From NCBI GenBank assembly GCA_017407995.1, contig JAFQVM010000014.1, forward strand, positions 149,166-213,165: DNA of 64,000 nt, in the 5' to 3' direction. The DNA is from Clostridia bacterium. GTDB lineage: Bacteria; Bacillota; Clostridia; Oscillospirales; Acutalibacteraceae. Below the pieces are notes generated by a model, which made no database searches, had not been told where the DNA came from, and saw nothing but the letters and a program-made list of their open reading frames with translations. The translations under genes were made by a program, and so were the position numbers. How positions within the stretch are numbered: the first letter of the stretch is position 1; each line of letters opens with the position of its first letter. This document shows positions 17,329 to 27,173 of the stretch, piece by piece.

Positions 17329-17502
17329 TTACTTTTCCTCCTTGCAGAAAATATTTATTATCTGAGTGATGCGTCACTCTTTAACGCATCACAAAGCTTC
17401 CGAAAACTAATTCTATGCCGAAATTGCCCGTCACAGAACAAATTGCATAAATCAAATAAGACAATCCTTGAAAATTATGTTCTATGTGTATTATATTAAC
17501 AC

Positions 17503-17535
17503 AAAAAACCCCGTCTTGTAAAGCACAAGGCGGGG
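17503..17535 (-). terminator. Terminator after the aminotransferase gene
   Basis: Stem CCCCGTCTTGT / ACAAGGCGGGG (17509-17535, one G-U pair) followed on the minus strand by TTTTTT. It separates the aminotransferase operon from the transketolase operon. Confidence 0.88.
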
Positions 17536-17568
17536 TTTTTAACAATTAATTTTAACTCATTTAGAAAA

Positions 17569-18831
17569 TTATCCAAGCTCAGGATGATTTTTGCGTACAA
17601 CCGAGAATGCTTCCTCTGCAACCTCAACTGTATGAGCGATATCCTCGTCGGTAAGAGAGGCGTTCATGAAGTGGTTGTGGTGGCTGGTAACAAAGATTCC
17701 TCTCTTTACCATCTCAGCAACCCACTCCTGATGCATCATCAGAGAATCGTCATCCGCCAAACGCAGATAGAACAATGCCGGCTCGCCGGAAACTACAAGA
17801 TTCAAACCGTTGTTAGCAGCTGCAGCCTTAAGTCCGTTTGTAAGCTTTAAGCCCTTCTCTCGGAAGAGAGCGGGTGTATTGAGCTGCTTCATCTTGTTGA
17901 TGCAGGCGATACCTGCAGCAAACGGAACAGCACTGAGCCAATAGCTACCTGTATATGAAAGTCCGCTGATAGCTCCCTTGAGGAAGTCCTTACCGCAAAG
18001 AGCAGATACGTTCCAACCGTTAGCAAGTGCTTTACAGAAGCAGATGAGGTCTGCATCAAAGCCGTAGTAGTGGTCGCTACCTGCAAGGTCAAGACGGAAG
18101 CCTGCACGCACGTCATCAATAATAAGAACTATGCCGTTCTTTGTGCAAAGCTCACGAATCTTCTGCCAATAACCGTCAGCAGGAAGCTCATTGTCAAGAA
18201 AGTTGCCGTGCATATAGGGAGTTGCGATAAATGCTGCTATCTCGCCGTCGTTCTCAGCGATAGCATTTTCAAAAGCTGAAACATCATTCCAGGGGATATA
18301 GATGTTGTTTGCAACATCCTCTTCGATAACACCCGGATAGTCAACTTTCTGAGTCCACGGTGCAACACCGTGATAGAAACCGTTAACAAAAACTATCTTC
18401 TTGCGGTGAGTTGCGGCTCTTGCAGTCATTATAGCTGCGGTTGTAACGTCGCCGCCGTTCTTTGCAAAGAATGCCCAGTCAGCACAGTTAACTGTATCAA
18501 CAAGCAACTCTGCAAACTCTATCATCTTTGTAGACGGAGAAGTCGTGCAGTTACAGATTTTTGCCTGCTCCATAGCTGCAGCATCAACATCGGGGTCATT
18601 GTAACCCAAAACGTTCGGGCCGTATGCACACATATAGTCAATAAATTTATTGCCGTCAACATCCCAGAAGTAGGAGCCCTGTGCTCTGTCACCGAAGAGC
18701 GGGAATGCGCTGACAGGAATAAAACAGCCTTCTGCCGGGCCGAGATGTCCGTAAACGCCTGAGGGAATTACCTTTGCGGCTCTGTCAAACATCTCTCTGC
18801 TTTTTGTATAGTTGTTTATTTCAAAGCTCAT
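17569..18831 (-). CDS. Class III PLP aminotransferase, glutamate-1-semialdehyde-aminomutase-like
   Basis: 420 residues. PLP-fold features are plain: GSYFWDVDGNKFIDYMCAYG near the start, IDDVRAGFR (Asp239/240) and FCKALANGW with the Schiff-base Lys at 267. The overall pattern is close to HemL-type aminomutases, but no tetrapyrrole gene is near and the residues SGVYGH at the N-terminus are also used by other aminotransferases. It presumably transaminates an aldehyde or keto substrate. It lies 12 bases after SCP2-like copy B with an AAGGAGG ribosome site, so the two are one operon, next to the split transketolase. Confidence 0.82.
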   Translation of the reverse strand: MSFEINNYTKSREMFDRAAKVIPSGVYGHLGPAEGCFIPVSAFPLFGDRAQGSYFWDVDGNKFIDYMCAYGPNVLGYNDPDVDAAAMEQAKICNCTTSPSTKMIEFAELLVDTVNCADWAFFAKNGGDVTTAAIMTARAATHRKKIVFVNGFYHGVAPWTQKVDYPGVIEEDVANNIYIPWNDVSAFENAIAENDGEIAAFIATPYMHGNFLDNELPADGYWQKIRELCTKNGIVLIIDDVRAGFRLDLAGSDHYYGFDADLICFCKALANGWNVSALCGKDFLKGAISGLSYTGSYWLSAVPFAAGIACINKMKQLNTPALFREKGLKLTNGLKAAAANNGLNLVVSGEPALFYLRLADDDSLMMHQEWVAEMVKRGIFVTSHHNHFMNASLTDEDIAHTVEVAEEAFSVVRKNHPELG

Positions 18832-18843
18832 TGCAGTCCCTCC

Positions 18844-19602
18844 TTAAGCCAAGTACAGAGCTACTCTGTCAAGCAGTCTGTTAAGATTATCTATCATCGA
18901 AATCATGCCCTTCATGGTAATGGCACCCGTACCTATGCAAGCGACAGCGTTGATATTGCCGTCAAAGAGGTCTCTTGCAAGTTCAATAGATGCAAATTCC
19001 ATGGCTGCACGGGGATTTTCGCTTGCCTGTTTTATTGTTATAAGGCGACCGTCCTTTGCACGGATAGTTGCAGCAGGACCGTTCTTTATGCTGAAGCCTA
19101 TCTCACCGTTGACAATGTGGTCAGCGGAGAACTGGCCAATCTTATCGTTGTTGGCTATCTGCGAAATAGCAACAGCGATAGTATAGAACATCAGCGTTGT
19201 GCTCTTTTCAAAGAAGTCCTTATTCTTAAGGTCCTTAGGGTCAGGACGCATATACTTTGAAAGCAGGTCGGTAAGAGGAGTAAATGTCTTTAACAGGAAC
19301 TTTATGTGCTGGAATCCCTTTGACGGAATAGGAGTCACCGTTCCGTCGATAAGACCGTTGAACTTTTCACAAGAGGAGAATGGCAGTTTAACGTCGCACT
19401 TGCTTACACCCTGTTCCATTCTGCATTTTCCGTTGTTAAAGGTTATTGTTGCGCTGGGACCGTCCTTGACCTCAAAGCCTATTGAGATGGGCTTTGCGTT
19501 TGTAAGCATGGCGCTCGCCTCGGGAACAAGCTCGCAAAGATTCTCCAACGTTCCCAAAACAGCGTAAAGGTTTATGTATGCCAGTGTTTTTTGGTCAATC
19601 AA
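18844..19602 (-). CDS. Tandem SCP2-like (sterol-carrier fold) protein, copy B
   Basis: 252 residues from a TTG at 19602, supported by AAAGGAGG eight bases upstream; the nearby ATG is out of frame. Both halves show the SCP2-type strand pattern IGFEVKDGPSATITFNNGK and IGFSIKNGPAATIRAKDGR, the second followed by PRAAMEFASIELARDLFDG and a C-terminal ITMKG helix region. It has no signal peptide. It shares fold and length with copy A at 14601 but little sequence identity by eye. It heads the aminotransferase operon, behind a consensus promoter. Confidence 0.66.
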   Translation of the reverse strand: MIDQKTLAYINLYAVLGTLENLCELVPEASAMLTNAKPISIGFEVKDGPSATITFNNGKCRMEQGVSKCDVKLPFSSCEKFNGLIDGTVTPIPSKGFQHIKFLLKTFTPLTDLLSKYMRPDPKDLKNKDFFEKSTTLMFYTIAVAISQIANNDKIGQFSADHIVNGEIGFSIKNGPAATIRAKDGRLITIKQASENPRAAMEFASIELARDLFDGNINAVACIGTGAITMKGMISMIDNLNRLLDRVALYLA

Positions 19603-19687
19603 CCTTCATTCCTCCTTTATATAGATTAAAAGTATTGTTTTGCCGGCTGTTATAACACAAAACAGCCATTCTTTTATTTACCATAAT

Positions 19688-19716
19688 ATTTTATCAAAAC
19701 AGGTCGACAAAGTCAA
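19688..19716 (-). promoter_or_regulatory. Promoter of the SCP2-like/aminotransferase operon
   Basis: TTGACT (19716-19711), 17-base spacer, TAAAAT (19693-19688). The spacer contains the sequence CTTTGTCGAC. Confidence 0.75.
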
Positions 19717-19767
19717 TTTAATTGACCCATTAGCTGTAGTTTGATAAAAGCAACCGCCTTTGTCGAC
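19703..19767. promoter_or_regulatory. Inverted pair of CTTTGTCGAC sites
   Basis: GTCGACAAAG at 19703-19712 and its exact inverse CTTTGTCGAC at 19758-19767. One site lies in the promoter spacer and the other 55 bp upstream. A second inverted pair (TTTATCAAA / TTTGATAAA) interleaves with it. This looks like a two-site operator; the regulator is unknown. Confidence 0.45.
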
Positions 19768-19875
19768 TTTGTGGAGTAAATTTTTCTGTTTTTTTGTTGT
19801 TTTCCGAAATATTTTCGGTATAATTTCTTTAAAAACGTGTTTTGACAAAAAACTTTTCTGTTTTATATGCAGTTA

Positions 19876-22047
19876 TCATTGTCTGAAAGTGCTCGTTCCG
19901 CTGCCGATTTCAACGCTCTTTTCACCCAAGATAACCGTAGCAGTACAGCCATCGGGAACTGTAAATTCGTAGGTGGTTTCGCCGTTCTCCGTCACCCATT
20001 TTGAGCGCACCTCGCCAAAGCGGGAATCTATCGATGCATCTACCCAGGTGATACGGCTGTCTGTAAGCGGACGGAAAATTATATGCCTGAATGCAGGGTT
20101 TTCGGCATCGACATTTATTCCTGCCATTGCTCCGAACATCCAATCTGCAACAGCGCCGTAAGCGTAGTGGTTAAATGAGTTCATATCCTCCGACCACATA
20201 CTGCCGTCGGGCTTGATTCCGTCCCAATGCTCCCACATGGTAGTAGCACCCTTTGTAATCGGATAGAGCCATGACGGATATTCACGTCTGAGCATAAGGT
20301 CATACGCCGTTTCAACATACCCACTCTCGCTGAGTGCATGAAGAATATACGGTGTACCGACAAAGCCCGTCATCAAATGCCCGCTCTCTTTAACAAGCTC
20401 ATTTAATTGCTTTGCGGTTTCCTGCGGATTGTCTGTCAGATTGAAATATAATGCAAGCGCACAAGCTGTCTGTGTAGGTACTTTCAGACGTCCGTCCTCC
20501 ATGTACTCACGTCTGAAAGCAGATGCTGCAAGTTCAGGCAGATAAGAATACTCTCTTGTGTCCTTACCGAGTATCTCGGCCATCTTTAAAAACAGAGCCG
20601 AAGAGTATGAGAAATATGCTGTTGCGATAAGGTTTTCGTCCGTAGACCCTTTATAGCTACCCTCGTGTGCATCAAGACCAAGCCAGTCTCCGAAATGACC
20701 GTCTCTGTCACGAAGACCGTCCTTTGAGTGCTCGTGCATCCAGTCTATCCACTGCTTCATGGACTCATACTGGTCGGATATGATATCTCTGCTGCCATAT
20801 GTCAGGTACATCTGCCAAGGACAGATAACAGCTGCATCCGCCCATGCTGCAGAGGCTCCGTCATCAAAGTACGAAAAAGAATTCGGAATTATGTGGGGCA
20901 CACGTCCGTCGTCAAACTGGTCTGCCGCAAGGTCGTGCAACCACTTTTTAAAGAAGCGCTCAACATCAAAATTATAGCTCGCTGTGCGCACAAAGACCTG
21001 TGCATCACCCGTCCAGCCAAGTCTCTCGTCACGCTGTGGACAGTCTGTCGGAATATCAAGGAAGTTTCCTTTTTGTCCCCAGATTATATTTTCATACAGC
21101 TTATTGAGCATATCATCGGAACATTTAAATTGTCCTGTACGGCGCATTTCAGAGTGGACAACTATTGCTGTAAAGTTCTCTTTTTTAACCTCATCAGGCC
21201 AGTTTTCAAGTTTTATGTATCTGAAACCGAAGAAAGACAGTGCGGGCTTATAAACGTGGCGCTCGCCGTCACATATAAATCTGATTTCTGCCTTTGCGCC
21301 ACGGTAGTTATCGGTGTAAAAATTACCGTCACGGTCAAGCACCTCAGCATGATATATGACAGCCTCATCGCCTGCCTTGCCTTGTATTGCAAACTCCACA
21401 TAGCCAGTCAGATTCTGTCCGAAATCTATGACCGTTTCGCCCGATGGGGTTGTTATTATCTCTTTTGCGGTGATGCGCTCGTTCTCAACTACCTTTTCGC
21501 CCTCCTGCGGAATAAGAAAATCTTTGGACATGGGTACCTCTATGGCAGGCAAAGCTTCGGATGCTGAGAAAGTTGCATCGTAAATATCGCCATTATATAT
21601 GTTTGAGTAACGAAGCTTGCTCTCACGTACAAGCCATGATGAGTCAGTAATAACATCCTGTTCAGAGCCATCCTCATATTCTATATGTATACACGCAAGA
21701 AGCGCCATATCCCTGTGACCGAGATATTCATTCGACTCCCCCTTTGTACTGCGAAAACGCCAGCCTTGTCCCACAGTTATTTCAATAGAGTTGTTTTCCT
21801 TTATATATTCGGTTACATCATAGCTCTGTACTTGAAGTCGGTGCTCATAAGCAGTCCAACCCGGTGCAAGAACGAAGTCGCCTACTCTTTCGCCGTTAAT
21901 ATGTGCCTCGTACACACCCAGAGCAGTAACCTCCAACACAGCGCTTTTTATGTTTTTGTCACAAACAAAGTCTTTTTTGTAAACAGTTCCGCCGCAAAAA
22001 CCACTGTATCTGTTTTTTATCCATTGTGTGTTCAAAATGTTCTTCAT
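19876..22047 (-). CDS. Alpha-L-rhamnosidase (GH78)
   Basis: 723 residues, without signal peptide, so probably cytoplasmic. The N-terminal beta domain (residues 1-150; ALGVYEAHINGERVGD, APGWTAYEHR) is followed by a second beta domain, the (alpha/alpha)6 catalytic domain with DCPQRDERLGWTGDAQ (catalytic acid region, about 335-350) and TTMWEHWDG, and a C-terminal beta domain. It releases L-rhamnose from plant glycosides or polysaccharides. It is somewhat shorter than many GH78 enzymes (often 900 or more residues), lacking extra carbohydrate-binding domains. It is transcribed in the same direction as the SCP2-like operon, 270 bases upstream of it, with no clear terminator between. Confidence 0.92.
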   Translation of the reverse strand: MKNILNTQWIKNRYSGFCGGTVYKKDFVCDKNIKSAVLEVTALGVYEAHINGERVGDFVLAPGWTAYEHRLQVQSYDVTEYIKENNSIEITVGQGWRFRSTKGESNEYLGHRDMALLACIHIEYEDGSEQDVITDSSWLVRESKLRYSNIYNGDIYDATFSASEALPAIEVPMSKDFLIPQEGEKVVENERITAKEIITTPSGETVIDFGQNLTGYVEFAIQGKAGDEAVIYHAEVLDRDGNFYTDNYRGAKAEIRFICDGERHVYKPALSFFGFRYIKLENWPDEVKKENFTAIVVHSEMRRTGQFKCSDDMLNKLYENIIWGQKGNFLDIPTDCPQRDERLGWTGDAQVFVRTASYNFDVERFFKKWLHDLAADQFDDGRVPHIIPNSFSYFDDGASAAWADAAVICPWQMYLTYGSRDIISDQYESMKQWIDWMHEHSKDGLRDRDGHFGDWLGLDAHEGSYKGSTDENLIATAYFSYSSALFLKMAEILGKDTREYSYLPELAASAFRREYMEDGRLKVPTQTACALALYFNLTDNPQETAKQLNELVKESGHLMTGFVGTPYILHALSESGYVETAYDLMLRREYPSWLYPITKGATTMWEHWDGIKPDGSMWSEDMNSFNHYAYGAVADWMFGAMAGINVDAENPAFRHIIFRPLTDSRITWVDASIDSRFGEVRSKWVTENGETTYEFTVPDGCTATVILGEKSVEIGSGTSTFRQ

Positions 22048-22177
22048 ACTTTATTCACCCGTATTATATAATATAATATGTCCTTACACGTCTTGATTTT
22101 AAATCAATATATACAAAAGTTCAATAGAGTTTTTCCTTTTTGTTACAAAAATGTTATATTTTATGATATTAATTTTC

Positions 22178-22206
22178 TTGACTTTTTTCCCGTCATAATG
22201 TAAACT
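22178..22206 (+). promoter_or_regulatory. Promoter of lipoprotein 1
   Basis: TTGACT (22178-22183), 17-base spacer, TAAACT (22201-22206), about 60 bases before the start codon, which has AAAAAGGAG upstream. Confidence 0.7.
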
Positions 22207-22268
22207 GAAAACACTGTGAAATATTCTTCACAAAAACATTTTATATTTATTAAAAAGGAGTAAAAGAA

Positions 22269-23171
22269 ATGAAGAAAATTCTTGCATTGATTATGGCTCT
22301 CGCAATGGTTTTCTGCCTTGCAGCATGTGGCGGAAACGGCGACAAGGATGAGACAACAACAGCTCCCGCCGGTGAGACTGTTGCAAACGCTGAGGGTACA
22401 GAGGCTGCTCCCGTAGACGGCACAGAGGCTGCTTCAGGTGACACAACAGACGTTTCAGGCGATGCTTCCACAGAAGCTTCCACAGAGGCTGATGCTTCTG
22501 AGAATGACCCCGCAAACGATGCACCTGCTACAGGCGACCTTACAAAGGCTCAGTTTGTTGCTCTTCTCAACGCTGAGACTGCAAAGATTGCAAAGAGCGG
22601 CAGCTATTCTCTTAACAGAAACTGCACCTACATAAGAAATCTTGATGTTGGTAAAAACACAGACAGACTTAATGACCTTATTAAGACTATCGATAAGAAT
22701 TCTGACCTCAACAGCGTTGTCGGCGGATTCCTCGGTATAGGCACAAAGACCGCTAACCTCCCGAAGAACAAGGCTGATGTTGACAGCGATTATATAATCA
22801 AGGCTACTTCTCTTAGAGAGAGCGACCTTGCTACATTCAGCGGTTCTAACGGCGTTTACAAGTTCACACTTGCTGATGCTAAGAACCCGAAGAAGACAGG
22901 TGCTACACCTTTCTCAAGATTTACAAACGACTTCATCACACATGAAGAAGTTGTTACAAGCATCGCTGAATTCACACCGTTAATCAAGGTTAGCAGCTCA
23001 ACAGTTAACTACACTAAGATTCAGGGTGAAGTTACTGTTAAGGATGGCAAGATTACTAACATCAGCTATTCTTATACTTTCGATGCAGCTCTTACTCTTA
23101 AGCTTGTTGTTACCATCAACGGAAACGGTGCTGCTAAGACCACAAATACATATTCAAACATCAAATACTAA
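22269..23171 (+). CDS. Surface lipoprotein, family member 1
   Basis: 300 residues. Lipoprotein signal with LAAC lipobox (Cys20), then an acidic Thr/Glu/Ala/Ser-rich linker to about residue 90, then a domain of about 210 residues rich in beta strands, ending in a DGKITNISYSYTFDA...NTYSNIKY pattern. I know no function for this family. Two more members lie at 23355 and 28742. Codon use is highly biased to one synonymous codon per residue, which suggests very high expression. It has its own promoter and terminator, so it is monocistronic. Confidence 0.8.
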   Translation: MKKILALIMALAMVFCLAACGGNGDKDETTTAPAGETVANAEGTEAAPVDGTEAASGDTTDVSGDASTEASTEADASENDPANDAPATGDLTKAQFVALLNAETAKIAKSGSYSLNRNCTYIRNLDVGKNTDRLNDLIKTIDKNSDLNSVVGGFLGIGTKTANLPKNKADVDSDYIIKATSLRESDLATFSGSNGVYKFTLADAKNPKKTGATPFSRFTNDFITHEEVVTSIAEFTPLIKVSSSTVNYTKIQGEVTVKDGKITNISYSYTFDAALTLKLVVTINGNGAAKTTNTYSNIKY

Positions 23172-23191
23172 TTTATAATTAGTAGCTTATT

Positions 23192-23222
23192 CCTCCGCAT
23201 CCTCGGATGCGGAGGTTTTTTG
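23192..23222 (+). terminator. Terminator of lipoprotein 1
   Basis: Perfect 11-bp stem CCTCCGCATCC / GGATGCGGAGG with a two-base minimum loop, followed by TTTTTTTG. Confidence 0.9.
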
Positions 23223-23283
23223 TTTTTATACAACATGTTATTAAAAGTTTACAATTAAGTGCATAAAATTTATTATTCTGATA

Positions 23284-23313
23284 TTGACCTTTTGACCGTC
23301 TGAGGATTAAAAT
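23284..23313 (+). promoter_or_regulatory. Promoter of lipoprotein 2
   Basis: TTGACC (23284-23289), 18-base spacer, TAAAAT (23308-23313). A second overlapping TTGACC ten bases on could pair with the TATATA run. Confidence 0.55.
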
Positions 23314-23354
23314 ATATATATACATTTTGAAAATATAGAATGGAGCAAAAAGAA

Positions 23355-24254
23355 ATGAAAATAAAAATTAAAAGACTTTCGGCACTTGTGCTTGCACTTG
23401 CACTTGTTTTTTCCTTTGCCGCTTGTAAAAACAACGGCAACGGCGATGAGGAAAGCACTACAAATGCCGTAGGCGAGACTGTTGCCGCAGGCACAGAAGA
23501 AACCAATAATTCTTCAGACGATGAAACCACCGCCTCAACAGACAGCAGTGAGCCTTCAACAGAAGAAAACTCAACTGACGCAGGCAGCTCTGAGCAAAAG
23601 CCCGTTTCAAACGACACAACCTCCACGCAAAAGGGCTTAAACTCTACCGACATTAAAAAGGTTGTTGCGTTTTATAAAGCCGCTGCTAAAAAGACCGGCA
23701 GCCTTGATGCTGAGCAGACCATGTCGCTCGCATATATAGACTGCAAACCTCGTAATAAAGCCGAAGAATATTTTATCGGAGCTTTCGAAGGCATTGCAAA
23801 AGCCGCTCTTAAAGCAAACTCCGTTGAGAGAACCGATGTTCCCGGAAATGACCAAGCTCTTGAGAGCGGCGACATTACCTCTGCAAATGCAGTTGTAAGC
23901 GGCGACTACACGATAGTCACCCTTAACGTCAAGACACAGGAAGATAACCAGCATACAAAAGACAGCGGAATAGGTCCTGTCGGTCATGCTGTCGGCACGT
24001 TGGGCGATGTCACTTTGGCCCTCAACGAGATTCCCGCAGTTACAGTTGATTACTCTCAGGGAAGCATTATCCTCAAATACACCAACGCCAAGGTCGTTGC
24101 CAAGATTGACAACAACACCGGAAAAATCGTTTCCGGAACATGGGCTTACACCGTAACGGCTTCTCTTGCAAACCTGAAAGTAACCTTTTTAGGAATGGAT
24201 ATAGATATTGTCAGAATGGGCGGAGCAGTTGATTTTGTTGTTAAGACAAAGTAA
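23355..24254 (+). CDS. Surface lipoprotein, family member 2
   Basis: 299 residues from the ATG at 23355, chosen because GGAG sits nine bases upstream. Signal peptide with FAAC lipobox, a long Thr/Ser/Glu-rich linker to about residue 100, and a beta-rich domain with a KIDNNTGKIVSGTWAYTV pattern like that of the other two members. The hydrophobic core segments and lack of catalytic motifs suggest a binding or structural role. It converges on secA and shares a terminator with it. Confidence 0.78.
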   Translation: MKIKIKRLSALVLALALVFSFAACKNNGNGDEESTTNAVGETVAAGTEETNNSSDDETTASTDSSEPSTEENSTDAGSSEQKPVSNDTTSTQKGLNSTDIKKVVAFYKAAAKKTGSLDAEQTMSLAYIDCKPRNKAEEYFIGAFEGIAKAALKANSVERTDVPGNDQALESGDITSANAVVSGDYTIVTLNVKTQEDNQHTKDSGIGPVGHAVGTLGDVTLALNEIPAVTVDYSQGSIILKYTNAKVVAKIDNNTGKIVSGTWAYTVTASLANLKVTFLGMDIDIVRMGGAVDFVVKTK

Positions 24255-24286
24255 TATTAACACCAATTATAAAAATTAAACTTAAA

Positions 24287-24325
24287 AAGACAGGCAAGCG
24301 TTCTGCTTGCCTGTCTTAATTTTTA
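24287..24325. terminator. Bidirectional terminator between lipoprotein 2 and secA
   Basis: Perfect 13-bp stem AAGACAGGCAAGC / GCTTGCCTGTCTT (24287-24299, 24305-24317) with T-rich sequence on both sides. Confidence 0.9.
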
Positions 24326-27085
24326 CTGCTGATTATTCACGTTGCCGCAGCACTTCTTATACTTCTTGCCGCTGCCGCACGGACACGGGTCATTGGGACC
24401 GACCTTTGCCCCCTTGCGGACAGTTCTACCCTTTTCGCTGCCGTCAGAGCCGCCGCTTGTAGCAGTTATCTGCACAGTCTGCTGACGTTTTGTGTCCTCT
24501 TCGCTCTTGGGAATAAGGGTCATCATAAGACGGACGGTATCCTCACGGATAGACATCGTCATCTCGTCAAACATATCGTAGCTCTCCTGACGGAATGCAA
24601 CAACAGGGTCCTGCTGACCGTAGGAACGAAGTCCGATTCCTCGTTTGAGCTCTTCCATAGCATCAATATGGTCCATCCACTTGTTATCAACCATCTTTAA
24701 GAGAATCATTCTCTCAAGGCTGCGCATTATCGGCTGACCTTCATCGTCAAGACCTATCAGCTCTTCACGCTCGTCATATCTCTCATGACCACGCTTGATA
24801 AGCGCCTCTTTTTCGTCCTCACGGTCAAAGCCGTCCGTGAAATCTTCAGGAGTAGTCAGCCAGCCGAGGACCTTCTCACGCAGGCCTGCGATGTTCCAAT
24901 CATCTTTATTAAGTGCCTTCGGGCAGTAGAAATCGACAGACTCATCAATACACTCATCAAGCATCTTGAGGATAACCGGCTTGAGGTTTTCACCGTCAAG
25001 CACCTGGTCTCTCTGCTTGTAGATAAGCTCACGCTGACGGTTCATGACATCGTCAAACCTCAAAACGTTCTTGCGTGATGCAAAGTTACGTGACTCAACA
25101 CGCTTCTGTGAAGTTTCAATAACGCTCGATACCATGCGTGCTTCTATCGGCATATCGTCCGGTGTTCTCAGAGTGTTCATTATTGTTGTAACACGGTCGC
25201 CGCCGAACAGACGCATAAGGTCGTCTTCAAGAGAGAGATAGAAGCGACTCTCACCGGGGTCTCCCTGACGTCCGGCACGGCCTCGAAGCTGGTTGTCTAT
25301 ACGGCGTGAATCGTGGCGCTCTGTGCCTATAATGCAAAGACCGCCTGCCTGACGAACTTGCTCTGCCTCGTCTGCAATCTCTTCCTTGTATTTCTTCTCA
25401 AGAGCAGTAAACTCGTTTCTCGCTTCAATAATATCGGGATTGTCGGTATCGCCGAAACCTGTAGACTCCGCTATCAACTCCTCGGCATATCCCTTGCGGC
25501 GCATCTCCGACTTTGCAAGGAACTCCGCATTACCGCCAAGCATAATATCCGTTCCACGTCCTGCCATGTTGGTGGCTATTGTAACGGCGCCCAGCTTACC
25601 TGCCTGAGCAACAATCTCAGCTTCCTTGTCATGGTACTTAGCATTGAGCACCTCATGCTTTATACCACGCTTTTTAAGAAGCTTACTGAGAATCTCCGAT
25701 TTTTCAATCGATACCGTACCGACAAGAACAGGCTGTCCCTTCTTATGGCACTCCTCTATCTGGTCGATAACGGCATAAAACTTTGCCGGCTCTGTCTTGT
25801 ATACAAGGTCATCCTTGTCTTTTCTTATCATCGGCTTGTTTGTGGGAATCTCCACAACGTCAAGCGAATATATCTCCTGGAACTCTTCGCTCTCGGTCAT
25901 AGCCGTACCCGTCATACCGGAGAGCTTGTCGTAGAGTCTGAAATAGTTCTGGAATGTAATTGTGGCAAGGGTTTTGCTCTCATGCTCAACCTTTACACCC
26001 TCTTTTGCCTCAATAGCCTGATGCAATCCCTCGTTGTAACGTCTGCCGAGCATGATACGACCTGTAAATTCGTCAACGATAAGCACCTGACCGTCTTTAA
26101 CAACGTAGTCAACGTCACGGCGCATAACACCGATTGCCTTTATCGCCTGGTTGATATGGTGCTGAATGGTTATGTTCGACGGGTCCATGAGGTTCTCAAG
26201 GTTAAAATACTTCTCAGCCTTGGCTATGCCCTTTTGTGTAAGCACCGCCGTGCGTGCCTTTTCGTCTACAATAACCTCACAGTTCTCACTGACCTGCTCA
26301 GAAGTGTCCTCCAGACGTGAAGATGAGCGAATCTCTTTTATACGCTCCATTGTAAGAGTTCTTGCAAATGCATTTGCGTGTTTATAAAGGTCGGTAGAGC
26401 GGTCGCCTCTGCCCGAAATGATAAGCGGTGTTCTCGCCTCGTCGATAAGTATGGAGTCAACCTCGTCGACGATAGCGAACGCATGACCACGTTGAACTTT
26501 GAGCTCCTTATAGGGAACCATGTTATCTCTCAGATAGTCAAAGCCCATCTCATTGTTAGTACCGTATGTGATATCGGCTCTGTATGCCTCACGGCGCTGG
26601 TCGTTATCCTTTTCATGGATAATAAGACCTACACTCAGTCCCATAAAACGGTAGACCTTGCCCATCCACTCGCTGTCACGTCTGGCAAGATAGTCGTTGA
26701 CGGTGACGATGTGGACGCCATTGCCCGCAAGTGCGTTAAGATATGCAGGAAGAGTCGCCACAAGGGTTTTACCTTCACCTGTTTTCATTTCGGCAATACG
26801 TCCCTGATGCAGAACGATACCGCCGAGAATCTGAACGGGAAAGTGCTTCATTCCCAATACTCGCCACGACGCCTCTCGGCAGGCAGCAAACGCATCGGGT
26901 AAAATATCATCAAGAGTTTCACCGTTTGCCAATCTCTCTTTGAGCCAAGGAGTTTTTGCCTTGAGCTCCTCATCGGAGAGCTTAGAATATTCTTCCTCAA
27001 GAGCAAGCACCTTGTCCTTGATAGGATTGATTCGCTTGATTTCCTTCGTCGAATAATCTCCGAAGAGCTTCTTTAAAAGACCCAT
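24323..27085 (-). CDS. secA: Preprotein translocase ATPase SecA
   Basis: 920 residues, full length. Walker A MKTGEGKT (about 101-108), [13 protein letters not shown] Walker B region, the preprotein cross-linking domain, the second motor half with NMAGRGTDI and [10 protein letters not shown], and a C-terminal zinc-binding SEC-C motif [14 protein letters not shown]. SecA drives secretion of unfolded proteins through SecYEG, and the SEC-C tail binds SecB or phospholipid. GAGGTGA precedes the ATG. It lies in the middle of three lipoprotein genes whose products it would secrete. Confidence 0.98.
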   Translation of the reverse strand: MGLLKKLFGDYSTKEIKRINPIKDKVLALEEEYSKLSDEELKAKTPWLKERLANGETLDDILPDAFAACREASWRVLGMKHFPVQILGGIVLHQGRIAEMKTGEGKTLVATLPAYLNALAGNGVHIVTVNDYLARRDSEWMGKVYRFMGLSVGLIIHEKDNDQRREAYRADITYGTNNEMGFDYLRDNMVPYKELKVQRGHAFAIVDEVDSILIDEARTPLIISGRGDRSTDLYKHANAFARTLTMERIKEIRSSSRLEDTSEQVSENCEVIVDEKARTAVLTQKGIAKAEKYFNLENLMDPSNITIQHHINQAIKAIGVMRRDVDYVVKDGQVLIVDEFTGRIMLGRRYNEGLHQAIEAKEGVKVEHESKTLATITFQNYFRLYDKLSGMTGTAMTESEEFQEIYSLDVVEIPTNKPMIRKDKDDLVYKTEPAKFYAVIDQIEECHKKGQPVLVGTVSIEKSEILSKLLKKRGIKHEVLNAKYHDKEAEIVAQAGKLGAVTIATNMAGRGTDIMLGGNAEFLAKSEMRRKGYAEELIAESTGFGDTDNPDIIEARNEFTALEKKYKEEIADEAEQVRQAGGLCIIGTERHDSRRIDNQLRGRAGRQGDPGESRFYLSLEDDLMRLFGGDRVTTIMNTLRTPDDMPIEARMVSSVIETSQKRVESRNFASRKNVLRFDDVMNRQRELIYKQRDQVLDGENLKPVILKMLDECIDESVDFYCPKALNKDDWNIAGLREKVLGWLTTPEDFTDGFDREDEKEALIKRGHERYDEREELIGLDDEGQPIMRSLERMILLKMVDNKWMDHIDAMEELKRGIGLRSYGQQDPVVAFRQESYDMFDEMTMSIREDTVRLMMTLIPKSEEDTKRQQTVQITATSGGSDGSEKGRTVRKGAKVGPNDPCPCGSGKKYKKCCGNVNNQQ

Positions 27086-27173
27086 AAAGTCACCTCAAAA
27101 ATTTTTCTTCTTGCCGAATCGGCGTATATATGTTAATATCAAAATGTTAAACAATGTAAAAGGAGTTGTTCGC

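Noticed and set aside
20728-21567. 279-residue open frame antisense to the rhamnosidase.
   Set aside because: Shadow of a well-supported GH78 gene; no ribosome site or domain seen.
25313-26320. 335-residue open frame antisense to secA.
   Set aside because: Lies wholly within secA in the complementary strand, Cys/Leu-rich composition typical of shadow frames.
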